Shown: positions 42,574 through 51,757 of the stretch, in pieces | How the letters are laid out: every line of letters starts with the position of its first letter | How positions within the stretch are numbered: the first letter of the stretch is position 1 | DNA from: Faecalibacterium sp. An121 | Lineage (GTDB): Bacteria > Bacillota > Clostridia > Oscillospirales > Ruminococcaceae | Assembly: GCF_002160915.1 (NCBI RefSeq) | Contig: NZ_NFLM01000010.1 | Coordinates: 1 to 64,000, forward strand | DNA: 64,000 nucleotides | Direction: 5' to 3' | The notes under the pieces: model-generated | The model's database searches: none | Seen by the model: only the letters and a program-made list of their open reading frames with translations | Told to the model about the DNA's origin: nothing | Program-made: the position numbers and the translations under genes

Positions 42574-43659
42574 TCAATATTTGGCGGGGTTGTTGGACAG
42601 GTACTTTTTGACCATCAGCGCCACCTTGAACACGATGGCGTCGTCGAATTCCCGCAGGTCCAGCCCGGTGAGCTTTTTGATCTTCTCCAGCCGGTAGACC
42701 AGGGTATTGCGGTGCACGAACAGGCCGCGGCTGGTCTCGGACACATTCAGATTGTTTTCAAAAAAGCGCTGGATGGTGAACAGGGTCTCCTGGTCCAGGC
42801 TCTCGATGCTGCCCTGCTTGAACACCTCTTTCAGGAACATCTCGCAGACGGTGGTGGGCAGCTGATAGATCAGGCGGGCGATGCCAAGGTTGTCGTAGCG
42901 GATGATCTGCTTTTCAGTGTCGAACACCTTGCTGACCTCCATGGCGATCTGGGCTTCCTTGAAGCTGGTGGCCAGGTCCTTGACATTGGAGATGGGGGTG
43001 CCGATGCCCACCACTGCCTTGATATAGTGTTCCCCGGACAGGGTGTCCACGATGCTGGCGGCCAGCTTTTCCATATCCACGCGGTCGATGCCCTTGCGGA
43101 TCTCCTTGACCAGCACGGTGTCGGTCTCGCTGATGTTGAACACGAAGTCCTTCTGCTTATCCGGGAACAGGCTGCTGACCACGTCATAAGCCGAGATGTC
43201 CCCGCCCGACACCACCCGGACGATGAACACCACCCGGGACACATCGGTGGCAAAGTGCAGCTCCCGGGCCTTGGCATAGATGTCCCCGGGCAGGATGTTG
43301 TCCAGCACTACATTCTTGATGAAGTTGGCTTTGTCGAACTTTTCGTCGTGATACTGCTTGATGCTCTGCAAGCTGATCGCCAGCACCGCCGCAAACTGGC
43401 TCGCCACCTCGTCCGCGCCCTCCACAAAGACGGCGTAGTCATTGTGCTTTGCGCTGGAGAACTGCTGGTAGCTGTAGCCGCCCCGGGCAAAGCTGTCCTT
43501 GCCAGACATACGCTCGGCCACAAAGTCCTCCTGCACTTCGCCGATCAGATTCAGCTCCGAGCAGGCGATCACGGCGCCAGTCTCATCCACCACACCTACC
43601 ACACGGTCGATCGCGTCCTTCATCTGGTAGATCACGCTCTGAAATACTCTGTTGGCCAT
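42574..43659 (-). CDS. PucR/CdaR-type transcriptional regulator
   Basis: A 361-residue regulator. The C-terminal HTH of the PucR/CdaR group is clear: FFENNLNVSETSRGLFVHRN followed by TLVYRLEKIKKLTGLDLREF. The N-terminal part (VIYQMKDAIDRVVGVVDETGAVIAC) resembles a CdaR/sugar-diacid-type sensor domain, and a GGDEF-like middle region (VSRVVFIVRVV to VVGIGTP) links them. Position 43659 is chosen for the AAAGGGG site. It may regulate a distant carbohydrate or nitrogen pathway; nothing adjacent reveals the ligand. Confidence 0.8.
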   Translation of the reverse strand: MANRVFQSVIYQMKDAIDRVVGVVDETGAVIACSELNLIGEVQEDFVAERMSGKDSFARGGYSYQQFSSAKHNDYAVFVEGADEVASQFAAVLAISLQSIKQYHDEKFDKANFIKNVVLDNILPGDIYAKARELHFATDVSRVVFIVRVVSGGDISAYDVVSSLFPDKQKDFVFNISETDTVLVKEIRKGIDRVDMEKLAASIVDTLSGEHYIKAVVGIGTPISNVKDLATSFKEAQIAMEVSKVFDTEKQIIRYDNLGIARLIYQLPTTVCEMFLKEVFKQGSIESLDQETLFTIQRFFENNLNVSETSRGLFVHRNTLVYRLEKIKKLTGLDLREFDDAIVFKVALMVKKYLSNNPAKY

Positions 43660-43923
43660 AAACGCATACCCCTTTTCCTCGATTGTGCCGGCGGTGGAAG
43701 ATCGGATTGGCATATTTCCACAATTTCGCCGCACTACAATCTATATTTTACACAAAAGAATTTACTTTTGCAACATATTTCACCAAAAAAGATTGCATTC
43801 TCTTGGTGAAATTATCTCCCAGGGCATTTTTTCGGCCAAAAACCACTTGAAACCGTGGTTCTGACCTCTATTTTAGCGGTAAAATGTGATGCTTGTTTGA
43901 AAGTCTGGTGAAAGCCGGCCCCC

Positions 43924-44628
43924 TCACCGGCCCGCGATGGCGGCCACTTCGGCCTCGGTCAGCTCCCGCCACTGGCCGGGGGCCAGGTCCTGGTCCAGCC
44001 AGACGCTGCCGATGGCCTCCCGGTGCAGCTGGTCCACCCCGGCCCCATACACCCCGAACATCCGCTTGATCTGGTGGTAGACGCCCTGGTGCAGCACCAC
44101 CCGCACCGTCCTGCCGTCCGCCGTCAGGGGGGAAACTTCGGCCGGGGCCAGCTGCACCCTGTCGGCCAGCACCACTCCCCGGGCAAAGCCCTCCGCCATC
44201 TCCCGGGTCAGGGGGGTGTCGATGGTCACCCGGTAGGTCTTGGGCACATGGTGCCTGGGGGCCAGGATATCATGGGCAAAAGCCCCGTCGTCGGTGATGA
44301 GGACAAAGCCGGTGCTGGTCTTGTCCAGCCGGCCCGCCGGGAACAGCTCGCGTCTCGGATAGGCGCTGTGCACCAGATCCACCACGGTGGTGTCCCGCTT
44401 GTCAGCCGAGGCGCTGACCACCCCTGCGGGCTTGTTCAGCATGATGTACACGAACGCCTGCCGGGGCCGGCTCTTGCCGTCCAGCGCAATGGAGTCCATC
44501 TCGCTGACCTGCTGTTCGGGCCTGCGGCAGACCGCGCCGTTGACGCTCACCCGCCCTTTGCGGATCAGCTCCCGGCTCTCGCTGCGGGTGCACTGGGCCG
44601 CCTCTGCAAGGTATTTATCCAGTCGCAT
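43924..44628 (-). CDS. Ribosomal small-subunit pseudouridine synthase (RsuA family)
   Basis: A 234-residue enzyme. An N-terminal S4 RNA-binding domain (RLDKYLAEAAQCTRSESRELI) is followed by the synthase domain with the catalytic Asp in AGRLDKTSTGFVL, then KTYRVTID and a C-terminal QIKRMFGVYG. This is the RsuA/RluE/RluB/RluF group; the short, single-domain form best fits RsuA, which modifies U516 of 16S rRNA. A weak hairpin follows the stop codon. Confidence 0.9.
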   Translation of the reverse strand: MRLDKYLAEAAQCTRSESRELIRKGRVSVNGAVCRRPEQQVSEMDSIALDGKSRPRQAFVYIMLNKPAGVVSASADKRDTTVVDLVHSAYPRRELFPAGRLDKTSTGFVLITDDGAFAHDILAPRHHVPKTYRVTIDTPLTREMAEGFARGVVLADRVQLAPAEVSPLTADGRTVRVVLHQGVYHQIKRMFGVYGAGVDQLHREAIGSVWLDQDLAPGQWRELTEAEVAAIAGR

Positions 44629-44685
44629 AGAAACCCCTCTCTTTCATTTTTTGTATAGTATAGCATATTTTGCCGCCTTTGGGAA

Positions 44686-44895
44686 TCAATTCATTGTATC
44701 CTTTAACCCCAGGATATAGTCCGAACTGACCCCATAATACCGGCACAGGGCGATCAGATGCCGGATGGGCAGCTCATTGGCCCCGCGCTCATAGCGGGCA
44801 TACATGGTCTGCGAGGTGCCCAGCACCTGGGCAATCTCCTGCTGGGTCTTGTCCCGGTCCTCCCGCAAGTCCCGGATCCGCTTGACATACTCCAT
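44686..44895 (-). CDS. XRE family helix-turn-helix repressor
   Basis: A 69-residue Cro/CI-type DNA-binding protein consisting only of the HTH: RIRDLREDRDKTQQEIAQVL, then GTSQTMYARYERGANELP as turn and recognition helix, ending in VSSDYILGL. AGGGGAGG precedes the ATG. It is divergent from a 28-residue peptide gene and separated from it by two copies of a 16-bp operator-like sequence, so it is the obvious candidate to bind them and repress itself and its neighbour. Confidence 0.92.
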   Translation of the reverse strand: MEYVKRIRDLREDRDKTQQEIAQVLGTSQTMYARYERGANELPIRHLIALCRYYGVSSDYILGLKDTMN

Positions 44896-44934
44896 ACCCT
44901 GCCTCCCCTTTTCAGATTAGACAAAGTATAGGTC

Positions 44935-44950
44935 AGTAAAGATCTTTACT
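44935..44950. promoter_or_regulatory. Operator-like palindrome O1
   Basis: AGTAAAGATCTTTACT is a perfect 16-bp palindrome just upstream of the -10 (TATACT, minus strand 44930-44925) of the XRE gene. It matches O2 at 13 of 16 positions. Confidence 0.7.
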
Positions 44951-44951
44951 A

Positions 44952-44980
44952 TTGACTTTAGTAAATATTTGTACTAAAAT
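44952..44980 (+). promoter_or_regulatory. Promoter of the 28-residue peptide gene
   Basis: TTGACT (44952-44957), a 17-bp spacer and TAAAAT (44975-44980). Operator O2 fills the spacer. Confidence 0.8.
44960..44975. promoter_or_regulatory. Operator-like sequence O2
   Basis: AGTAAATATTTGTACT lies between the -35 and -10 boxes of the peptide promoter. It is embedded in a larger TTTAGTA/TACTAAA inverted repeat (44957-44978). O1 and O2 are 25 bp centre to centre. Confidence 0.7.
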
Positions 44981-45032
44981 AAGTCTTGTCCATCCTCTTT
45001 CGCCTTTTTCAGCCTTTTGGGGAGGTGCTGCC

Positions 45033-45119
45033 ATGATCCCTGTCCTACTGGAAGCGCTGCGCATTTACTGGGTCTTTTATCTCTACTGCGCCCATTGGCT
45101 TCTGACACAGGTGTTTTAA
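45033..45119 (+). CDS. 28-residue hydrophobic peptide, XRE-controlled
   Basis: A tiny ORF starting MIPVLLEALRIYWVF and continuing with LYCAHWLLTQVF: almost wholly hydrophobic and aromatic, with one Arg and one Glu, so it should insert in the membrane. GGGGAGGTG lies 6-14 bases before the ATG, a strong promoter precedes it, and a U-tailed terminator follows 14 bases after the stop. No homologue is recognised. Possible roles are a small toxin, a membrane regulator or a partner of a larger membrane protein. Confidence 0.65.
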   Translation: MIPVLLEALRIYWVFYLYCAHWLLTQVF

Positions 45120-45132
45120 CTGCATACAGCGC

Positions 45133-45180
45133 AAAAGCCCCCGGGCCGGCCATTCCGTCATGCCGTCCCGGGGGCTTTTT
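45133..45180. terminator. Bidirectional terminator between the small peptide gene and purB
   Basis: AAAAGCCCCCGGG (45133-45145) pairs with CCCGGGGGCTTTT (45167-45179); A and T runs lie on the two sides. Confidence 0.93.
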
Positions 45181-45204
45181 GGTCGATCTGTTTTTATGCA
45201 GGGC

Positions 45205-46650
45205 TCAGACGCTCAGGTCCGCGTGCTGGGCCAGGGCGTCAGGGTTTGCGTCAAAGATGGGCTGGAGCACCTCTGCGAGGAACTCCTCCACCTGCTGGGG
45301 GGCGCGGCCCACAAAATTCTCGGGCACCAGACCCGCCTGGATCTCCTCCCTGGTCAGACCAAAGGCGGGATCGGCGGCGATGCGGTCCACCATATCGTTG
45401 GGCAGACCCTCCTCCTTGACCTGCTTGCCGGCGGCGATGGCGTGCTGGCGCAGCCGCTCGTGCAGCTCCTGGCGGTTGCCGCCCTTTTCCACGGCCTGCA
45501 TCATGATGTTCTCGCTGGCCATGAAGGGCAGCTCTGCCATCAGGCGGCTGCGGATCACCTTGGGATAGACCACCAGCCCGTCGGTGACATTGAGCATGAT
45601 GTTCAGGATCGCGTCGGCGGCCAGGAAGCCCTCCGCCATGGCGATGCGCTTGTTGGCGCTGTCGTCGAGGGTGCGCTCGAACCACTGGGTGCCTGCGGTG
45701 AAGCTGGGGTTGAGCACATCCGCCATCAGATAGCGGGCCAGGGCGCAGATCCGCTCGCACCGCATGGGGTTGCGCTTGTAAGGCATGGCGGAAGAACCGA
45801 TCTGGTTCTTCTCAAAGGGCTCCTCCATCTCCTTGAAGTTGGCCAGCAGGCGCAGGTCGGTGGCAAACTTCATGCAGCTCTGGGCGATGCCGGCCAGGGC
45901 GTTGAGGATGAAGGCATCCACCTTGCGGCTGTAGGTCTGGCCCGACACCGGGATGACGGCCTTGGGGTCAAAGCCCATCTCCTGCGCGATGGAGGCATCC
46001 ACGGCGCGGATCTTCGCCGCATCCCCCTTGAACAGCTCCATAAAGCTGGCCTGGGTGCCGGTGGTGCCCTTGACCCCGCGCAGCTGCAGCACGGCCAGGC
46101 GGTGGTCGATCTCGCCCAGGTCCATCACCAGCTCGTTGGCCCACAGGGTAGCGCGCTTGCCCACGGTGGTGGGCTGGGCGGGCTGGCCGTGGGTGTAAGC
46201 CATGCAGGGCATATCCTTGTAGGTCCGGGCAAAGCGGGCCAGCTTGGCCAGCACGCCGATCAGTTTTTTGCGCACCAGCTCCAGGCCCTGGCGCATGACG
46301 ATGATGTCGGTGTTGTCGCCCACATAGCAGCTGGTGGCGCCCAGGTGGATGATGCCCGCCGCATGGGGGCACTGCTGGCCGTAGGCGTAGACGTGGCTCA
46401 TCACATCGTGGCGCACCTGTTTTTCACGGGCGGCGGCCACATCGTAATTGATGTCGTCCACATGGGCCTCCAGTTCGGCCACCATCTCGGGGGTGATGTT
46501 GTCCAGCCCCTGGTCCATCTCGGCCCGGGCCAGGGCCACCCACAGGCGGCGCCAGGTGCGGAACTTGTTGTCGTCCGAGAAGATGTACTGCATCTCGTCC
46601 GAGGCGTACCGGGTGGAAAAGGGGCTGATATAGCGGTCATGCTGGGACAT
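45205..46650 (-). CDS. purB: Adenylosuccinate lyase
   Basis: A 481-residue member of the fumarase/aspartase superfamily acting at two purine steps: SAICAR to AICAR and adenylosuccinate to AMP. The signature GSSAMPYKRNPMRCERI carries the catalytic Ser loop; HLGATSCYVGDNTD, the THGQPAQPTT segment with a catalytic His, and KRIAMAEGF are also present. It is the last gene of the purine operon, 27 bases after purL. The operon ends at a bidirectional terminator. Confidence 0.97.
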   Translation of the reverse strand: MSQHDRYISPFSTRYASDEMQYIFSDDNKFRTWRRLWVALARAEMDQGLDNITPEMVAELEAHVDDINYDVAAAREKQVRHDVMSHVYAYGQQCPHAAGIIHLGATSCYVGDNTDIIVMRQGLELVRKKLIGVLAKLARFARTYKDMPCMAYTHGQPAQPTTVGKRATLWANELVMDLGEIDHRLAVLQLRGVKGTTGTQASFMELFKGDAAKIRAVDASIAQEMGFDPKAVIPVSGQTYSRKVDAFILNALAGIAQSCMKFATDLRLLANFKEMEEPFEKNQIGSSAMPYKRNPMRCERICALARYLMADVLNPSFTAGTQWFERTLDDSANKRIAMAEGFLAADAILNIMLNVTDGLVVYPKVIRSRLMAELPFMASENIMMQAVEKGGNRQELHERLRQHAIAAGKQVKEEGLPNDMVDRIAADPAFGLTREEIQAGLVPENFVGRAPQQVEEFLAEVLQPIFDANPDALAQHADLSV

Positions 46651-46677
46651 TGGTGTTTCTCCTTTCAGCGCGGGGCA

Positions 46678-49600
46678 TCAGATGCGGAAATAATCCACGC
46701 CGCCCTCGAAAATAGGCTGGAATTTGTCGCCCGACACATTCTCGTACAGGCGGTCGCCCCGGCGCTCCGAGTGGCCCATCTTGCCCAGGATGCGGCCGTC
46801 GGGGCTGGTGATGCCCTCGATGGCCAGCATCGAGCCGTTGGGATTGTAGCGCAGGTCCATGGTGGGCCGGCCGTCGGCGTCGATGTACTGCGTAGCCACC
46901 TGGCCGTTGGCCACCAGCTGGTCCAGCACGGCCTTGGGGGCCACAAAGCGGCCCTCGCCGTGGCTGATGGGCACCAGGTGCTCCTCGCCCAGGACGCAGC
47001 GGCTGAGCCAGGGGCTGCCGGTGGAAGCCACACGGGTGCGCACCAGCATGCTCTGGTGGCGGCCGATGGTGTTGAAGGTCAGGGTGGGATCGTCGGGGCC
47101 GATGGGCTGGATGTCCCCGTAGGGCACCAGGCCCAGCTTGATCAGAGCCTGGAAGCCGTTGCAGATGCCCAGCATCAGGCCGTCCCGCTGGAACAGCAGC
47201 CGGCGCACCGCCTCGGTGACGGCGGGCGAACGGAAGAAGGACGCGATGAACTTGGCGCTGCCGTCCGGCTCGTCGCCGCCCGAGAAGCCGCCGGGCAGCA
47301 TGACGATCTGGGACTGGTCGATGGCCTTGACCAGGGCCTCGCAGCTGGCGGTGACGTCGGCCGGGGTCAGGTTGCGGATCACCAGGATCTCCGGCTCGGC
47401 CCCCGCAGCGCGGAAAGCCTTGGCGGTGTCATACTCGCAGTTGGTGCCGGGGAACACCGGGATGATGACTTTGGGTTTTGCCACACCCACCTTGGGGGCT
47501 GCGGGCGCGCGGACGCTGCCCGAGATGGCCTCCACCGTGGGGCCTGCCTTGCGGTAGGGGTAGACCGGCTCCAGCTTGGACTCCCAGATCTCCTGCAGGG
47601 CGGCGCTGTCCAGCGTCTCGCCGCAGGCGGTGAACTGGTACTCCCGGGTGGTGACGCCCAGCAGCTTGCCGGCGGGCGCGCCGGTGGCGATCTCCAGCAC
47701 CAGAGAGCCGTAAGCGGGCTCGAACATCTCCTCGGGAGACATATCCGCGATCATCCGGAAGCCCACATGGTTGCCCAGGCCCATCTTGAACAGGGCCTCT
47801 GCGATGCCGCCGTAACCCACCGACGAGGCGGACAGGACGATGCCCTCCTCCATCATCTGGCTGGCGATGTAGTAGTTGGATTTGAGGGACTCAAAGTTGG
47901 GGGTGACGCCGTCCTCTTTGTAGAAGGGACGGAGCAGCACCACCGAGCTGTGGCCCTTCTTGAACTCGGTGGACACCACCCGGTGGGTCTTGCCGATGGC
48001 GGTGGCAAAGGACACCAGGGTGGGCGGCACGTCCAGTTCCTCAAAGGAGCCGGACATACTGTCCTTGCCGCCGATGGCGCCAATGCCAAGGCCCATCTGG
48101 GCATCCAGAGCGCCCAGCAGGGCGGCCAGGGGCTTGCCCCAGCGCTCGGGCTTGTCGCCCAGACGCTCAAAGTATTCCTGGAAGGTCAGGTAGGCGTCCT
48201 GGTAGTGGAAGCCCGCCGCCACCAGCTTGGTGACGCTCTCCACCACCGCCAGCATGGCCCCCTTGTAGGGATTGGCGCTGGTCAGATAGGGGTTGTAGCC
48301 CCAGGCCATGCCCGAGCAGGTGGTGCTCTCGCCATCCACCGGCAGCTTGGCCGCCATGGCCATCTGGGGGGTCAGCTGGTGGCTGCCGCCAAAGGGCATC
48401 AGGACGGTGGCCGCCCCGATGGTGGAGTCGAACCGCTCGCTCAGGCCCTTCTTGCTGCAGATGTTCAGGTCGCCCACCATGCTCTCCATCTGCTGGCCAA
48501 AGGTACTGCCGGCCCACTGGGGCTGCCAGACCGTGCCCTTCTGGATGTGGACGTTCTGGTGCTTTTCCGCGCCGTTGGAGTTGAGGAAGTCGCGGCTGAT
48601 ATCCACGATGGTGGCGCCGTTCCACACCATCTTCAGACGCTTTTCCTCGGTGACGGTGGCCACAGGGGTGGCCTCCAGGTTCTCCTCGGCGGCCAGGGCG
48701 ATGAAGCGGTCCACGTCCTGGGGCGCCAGGGCCACGGCCATCCGCTCCTGGCTCTCGCTGATGGCCAGCTCGGTGCCGTCCAGGCCCTCATACTTCTTGG
48801 TGACCTTGTTCAGGTCGATGTAGAGGCCGTCGGCCAGTTCGCCGATAGCCACCGACACGCCGCCCGCGCCAAAGTCGTTGCAGCGCTTGATCATCCGGCA
48901 GGCGTCCTCCCGGCGGAACAGCCGCTGCAGCTTGCGCTCGATGGGGGCGTTGCCCTTCTGGACCTCGGCGCCGCAGCTCTCCAGGCTCTCGTGGTTGTGC
49001 GCCTTGGAGGAACCGGTGGCGCCGCCGATGCCGTCGCGGCCGGTGCGGCCGCCCAGCAGCACGATCACATCCCCGGGGGCGGGACACTCGCGCCGCACAT
49101 GGCTGGCGGGGGTGGCGCCCACCACCGCGCCGATCTCCATCCGCTTGGCCACATAGCCGGGGTGGTAGATCTCATCCACCTGGCCGGTGGCCAGGCCGAT
49201 CTGGTTGCCATAGGAGGAATAGCCCGCCGCCGCGGTGGTGACCAGCTTGCGCTGGGGCAGCTTGCCGGGCAGGGTCTGGCTGACCGGCACCAGGGGGTCG
49301 CCCGCGCCGGTGACCCGCATGGCCTGGTAGACATAGCTGCGGCCGGACAGGGGGTCCCGGATGGCGCCGCCGATGCAGGTGGCCGCACCGCCGAAGGGTT
49401 CGATCTCGGTGGGGTGGTTATGGGTCTCGTTCTTGAACAGGAACAGCCAATCCTGATCCTCGCCGTCCACATCGCATTTGATCTTGACAGTGCAGGCGTT
49501 GATCTCGTCGCTCTCGTCCACGTTCTTGAGGATGCCCTGCTGCTTGAGGGCCTTGGCTCCGATGGTGGCCACGTCCATCAGGCAGCGGGGCTTTGCATCC

Positions 49601-50370
49601 CGGCCGGTCTGCTGACGCAGGGCCATGTAGCGGTCGAAGGCTTCCTGCACCATGGCGTCATCGATCCGGACATCGTCCAGGATGGTGCCAAAGGTGGTAT
49701 GGCGGCAGTGGTCCGACCAATAGGTGTCGATCATCTTGATCTCGGTGATGGTGGGGTCCCGCTGCTCGCTGCGGAAGTAATCCTGGCAGAACTTGATATC
49801 CCCGAAGTCCATAGCCAGGCCGTTGTCCCGGATAAAGTCCTTCAGCCCCGCTTCGTCCAGCTGGCCGAAGCCGGTCAGGGTAGCCACCGCCTGGGGCACC
49901 GCATAGGTCATCTGCAGTGTTTCACGGGTCTCCAGGGATGCCTCACGGGCCTCCACCGGGTTGATGACATACTTCTTGATCTCCTCCACCTGGGCGCCGG
50001 TCAGATCGCCGTCCAGCAGATAGACCCGGGCCGAGCGGACCAGAGGCCGCTCTCCCTGGCTGATCAGCTGGATGCACTCTGCGGCGGAGTCGGCGCGCTG
50101 GTCGAACTGGCCGGGCAGGTATTCCACCGCAAAGGCCGTGCCCGGATGGGCCGGCAGCTCGGTGCAGACGCTGTCCACCGGCGGCTCGCTGAACACCGTG
50201 TCCACGCACTGGCGGAACAGCTGCTCCGAAATGCCTTCCACGTCATAGCGGTTGAGCAGCCGCAGCCCCGTCAGGCTGCCGATGCCCAGCAGGCTGGTCA
50301 GCTCGTTCTGCAGCTGGCGGGCCTCGCCGTCGAAGCCCGGCTTCTTTTCCACATAGATCCTGTATACCAT
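46678..50370 (-). CDS. purL: Phosphoribosylformylglycinamidine synthase, long single-chain form
   Basis: A 1230-residue enzyme that converts FGAR, glutamine and ATP to FGAM. Two AIRS-type halves (THNHPTEIEPFGG near residue 300; GGKDSMSGSFEEL near 770) precede a C-terminal class I glutaminase with PGGFSGGDE, the nucleophile Cys in LGICNGFQAL and the His/Glu of ISHGEGRF. This merges what Bacillus splits into PurS, PurL and PurQ. The N-terminal PurS-like part is present (VYRIYVEKKPGFDGEA). It lies between purD and purB. Confidence 0.97.
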   Translation of the reverse strand: MVYRIYVEKKPGFDGEARQLQNELTSLLGIGSLTGLRLLNRYDVEGISEQLFRQCVDTVFSEPPVDSVCTELPAHPGTAFAVEYLPGQFDQRADSAAECIQLISQGERPLVRSARVYLLDGDLTGAQVEEIKKYVINPVEAREASLETRETLQMTYAVPQAVATLTGFGQLDEAGLKDFIRDNGLAMDFGDIKFCQDYFRSEQRDPTITEIKMIDTYWSDHCRHTTFGTILDDVRIDDAMVQEAFDRYMALRQQTGRDAKPRCLMDVATIGAKALKQQGILKNVDESDEINACTVKIKCDVDGEDQDWLFLFKNETHNHPTEIEPFGGAATCIGGAIRDPLSGRSYVYQAMRVTGAGDPLVPVSQTLPGKLPQRKLVTTAAAGYSSYGNQIGLATGQVDEIYHPGYVAKRMEIGAVVGATPASHVRRECPAPGDVIVLLGGRTGRDGIGGATGSSKAHNHESLESCGAEVQKGNAPIERKLQRLFRREDACRMIKRCNDFGAGGVSVAIGELADGLYIDLNKVTKKYEGLDGTELAISESQERMAVALAPQDVDRFIALAAEENLEATPVATVTEEKRLKMVWNGATIVDISRDFLNSNGAEKHQNVHIQKGTVWQPQWAGSTFGQQMESMVGDLNICSKKGLSERFDSTIGAATVLMPFGGSHQLTPQMAMAAKLPVDGESTTCSGMAWGYNPYLTSANPYKGAMLAVVESVTKLVAAGFHYQDAYLTFQEYFERLGDKPERWGKPLAALLGALDAQMGLGIGAIGGKDSMSGSFEELDVPPTLVSFATAIGKTHRVVSTEFKKGHSSVVLLRPFYKEDGVTPNFESLKSNYYIASQMMEEGIVLSASSVGYGGIAEALFKMGLGNHVGFRMIADMSPEEMFEPAYGSLVLEIATGAPAGKLLGVTTREYQFTACGETLDSAALQEIWESKLEPVYPYRKAGPTVEAISGSVRAPAAPKVGVAKPKVIIPVFPGTNCEYDTAKAFRAAGAEPEILVIRNLTPADVTASCEALVKAIDQSQIVMLPGGFSGGDEPDGSAKFIASFFRSPAVTEAVRRLLFQRDGLMLGICNGFQALIKLGLVPYGDIQPIGPDDPTLTFNTIGRHQSMLVRTRVASTGSPWLSRCVLGEEHLVPISHGEGRFVAPKAVLDQLVANGQVATQYIDADGRPTMDLRYNPNGSMLAIEGITSPDGRILGKMGHSERRGDRLYENVSGDKFQPIFEGGVDYFRI

Positions 50371-50440
50371 AGGCTCATCTCCTCATTTCGATCTGGTAGG
50401 ATCAGGCTTTCTTTTCATTTACCCTTGCGCTCGGGAGCGC

Positions 50441-51736
50441 TCATTCCTGCACGTTCAGCGCCTGCAAAGCCCGCCGGCCGATATCGCTGCGGCGGTGCAT
50501 CTTGTCGAACCGGATCCGGTCCGCCGCCTGGTAGGCCCGCTCCAATGCCGCAGGCAGGCTGCCGGCGACGGCCGTGACGCCCAGTACCCGCCCTCCTGCG
50601 GTGACCAGCCTGCCGTCCTGGACGGCGGTGCCGGCGTGGTATACGGTGACATCCTCCGCGCCGGGCAGCTGGCCCTCGGTCAGGCCGGTGATCTCTTTGC
50701 CCTTCTCATAGCGGACGGGGTAGCCGCCCGACGCCAAAATGACGCAGGCCGCCGCGCCGTCCCGGAACCTGACCTCGGTGTCCTCCAGGGTGCCGCCGGT
50801 GCAGGCGGTCATGACGGTCAGCAGGTCGCTGTCCAGCAGGGGCAGGACCACCTGGGCCTCGGGGTCCCCGAAGCGGCAGTTGTATTCGATCACCTTGGGG
50901 CCGTCGGGGGTGATCATCAGGCCAAAGTACAGGCAGCCCTTGAAGGGGCAGCCCTCGGCCTGCATGGCCCGGATGGTGGGCAGGAAGATCTCCTCCATGC
51001 AGCGCCGGGCCACATCGGGGGTATAGTAGGGGTTGGGGGCCACCGTACCCATGCCGCCGGTGTTCAGGCCGGTATCCCCGTCGTTGGCGCGCTTGTGGTC
51101 CATGGAGGACACCATGGGCTTGACCACCTTGCCGTCGGTGAAGCTGAGGACGCTGACCTCGGGCCCGGTGAGGAACTCCTCCACCACCACATGGTTGCCC
51201 GAAGCGCCGAACTTCTTGTCCAGCATGATCTCCTTGATCCCTTCCTCGGCCTGCCGGACATCCTCACAGATCAGCACGCCCTTGCCCAGGGCCAGGCCGT
51301 CTGCCTTGATGACCACGGGCCAGCGGTCCCGGGTGCGGATAAAGTCCAGCGCCGCAGCCGGGTCGTCAAAGGTCTCATAACCGGCAGTGGGGATGCCGTA
51401 TTTCTTCATCAGGTCCTTGGCAAAGACCTTGGACGCCTCGATCCGGGCGGCTGCCCGGTCGGGGCCGAACGCAGGGATGCCCACTTCCGCCAGGGCGTCC
51501 ACCATCCCCAGCGCCAGGGGGTCATCCTGGGCCACCACCACATAGTCGAAGGCTTCCTGCTTTGCAAAAGCCACCATGGCCTCCACGTCGGTGGCCTTGA
51601 TGTCCTTGCATTTGGCGTCGTAGCCGATGCCGCCGTTGCCGGGCGCGCACCAGATCTCCCCGCAGGCGGGGCTCTTTTTCAGGGCCCGGATGATGGCGTG
51701 TTCGCGGCCGCCGCCGCCCACAACCAGAATCTTCAT
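50441..51736 (-). CDS. purD: Phosphoribosylamine-glycine ligase
   Basis: A 431-residue ATP-grasp enzyme for the second purine step: phosphoribosylamine plus glycine to GAR. The N-terminal MKILVVGGGGREHAIIRAL, the ATP-binding VVIKADGLALGKGV and the NCRFGDPEAQVVLP metal site are all standard. The gene starts at ATG 51736, 21 bases after the AICAR transformylase stop. It is followed by 70 bases and then purL. Confidence 0.97.
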   Translation of the reverse strand: MKILVVGGGGREHAIIRALKKSPACGEIWCAPGNGGIGYDAKCKDIKATDVEAMVAFAKQEAFDYVVVAQDDPLALGMVDALAEVGIPAFGPDRAAARIEASKVFAKDLMKKYGIPTAGYETFDDPAAALDFIRTRDRWPVVIKADGLALGKGVLICEDVRQAEEGIKEIMLDKKFGASGNHVVVEEFLTGPEVSVLSFTDGKVVKPMVSSMDHKRANDGDTGLNTGGMGTVAPNPYYTPDVARRCMEEIFLPTIRAMQAEGCPFKGCLYFGLMITPDGPKVIEYNCRFGDPEAQVVLPLLDSDLLTVMTACTGGTLEDTEVRFRDGAAACVILASGGYPVRYEKGKEITGLTEGQLPGAEDVTVYHAGTAVQDGRLVTAGGRVLGVTAVAGSLPAALERAYQAADRIRFDKMHRRSDIGRRALQALNVQE

Positions 51737-51757
51737 TGCAGTTTCCCCTTTCCCGGA

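Noticed and set aside
43912-43935. A terminator overlapping the stop codon of the pseudouridine synthase gene
   Set aside because: The stem is only GCCGG/CCGGC with a three-T tail; too weak to list as a feature.
45160-50577. An open frame of about 1800 codons on the plus strand through the purB-purL region
   Set aside because: It is the antisense of purL and purB. Codon bias in high-GC genes suppresses stops in that frame; the translation is rich in Gly, His, Gln and Ala with no domain, and the minus strand gives two perfect enzymes.
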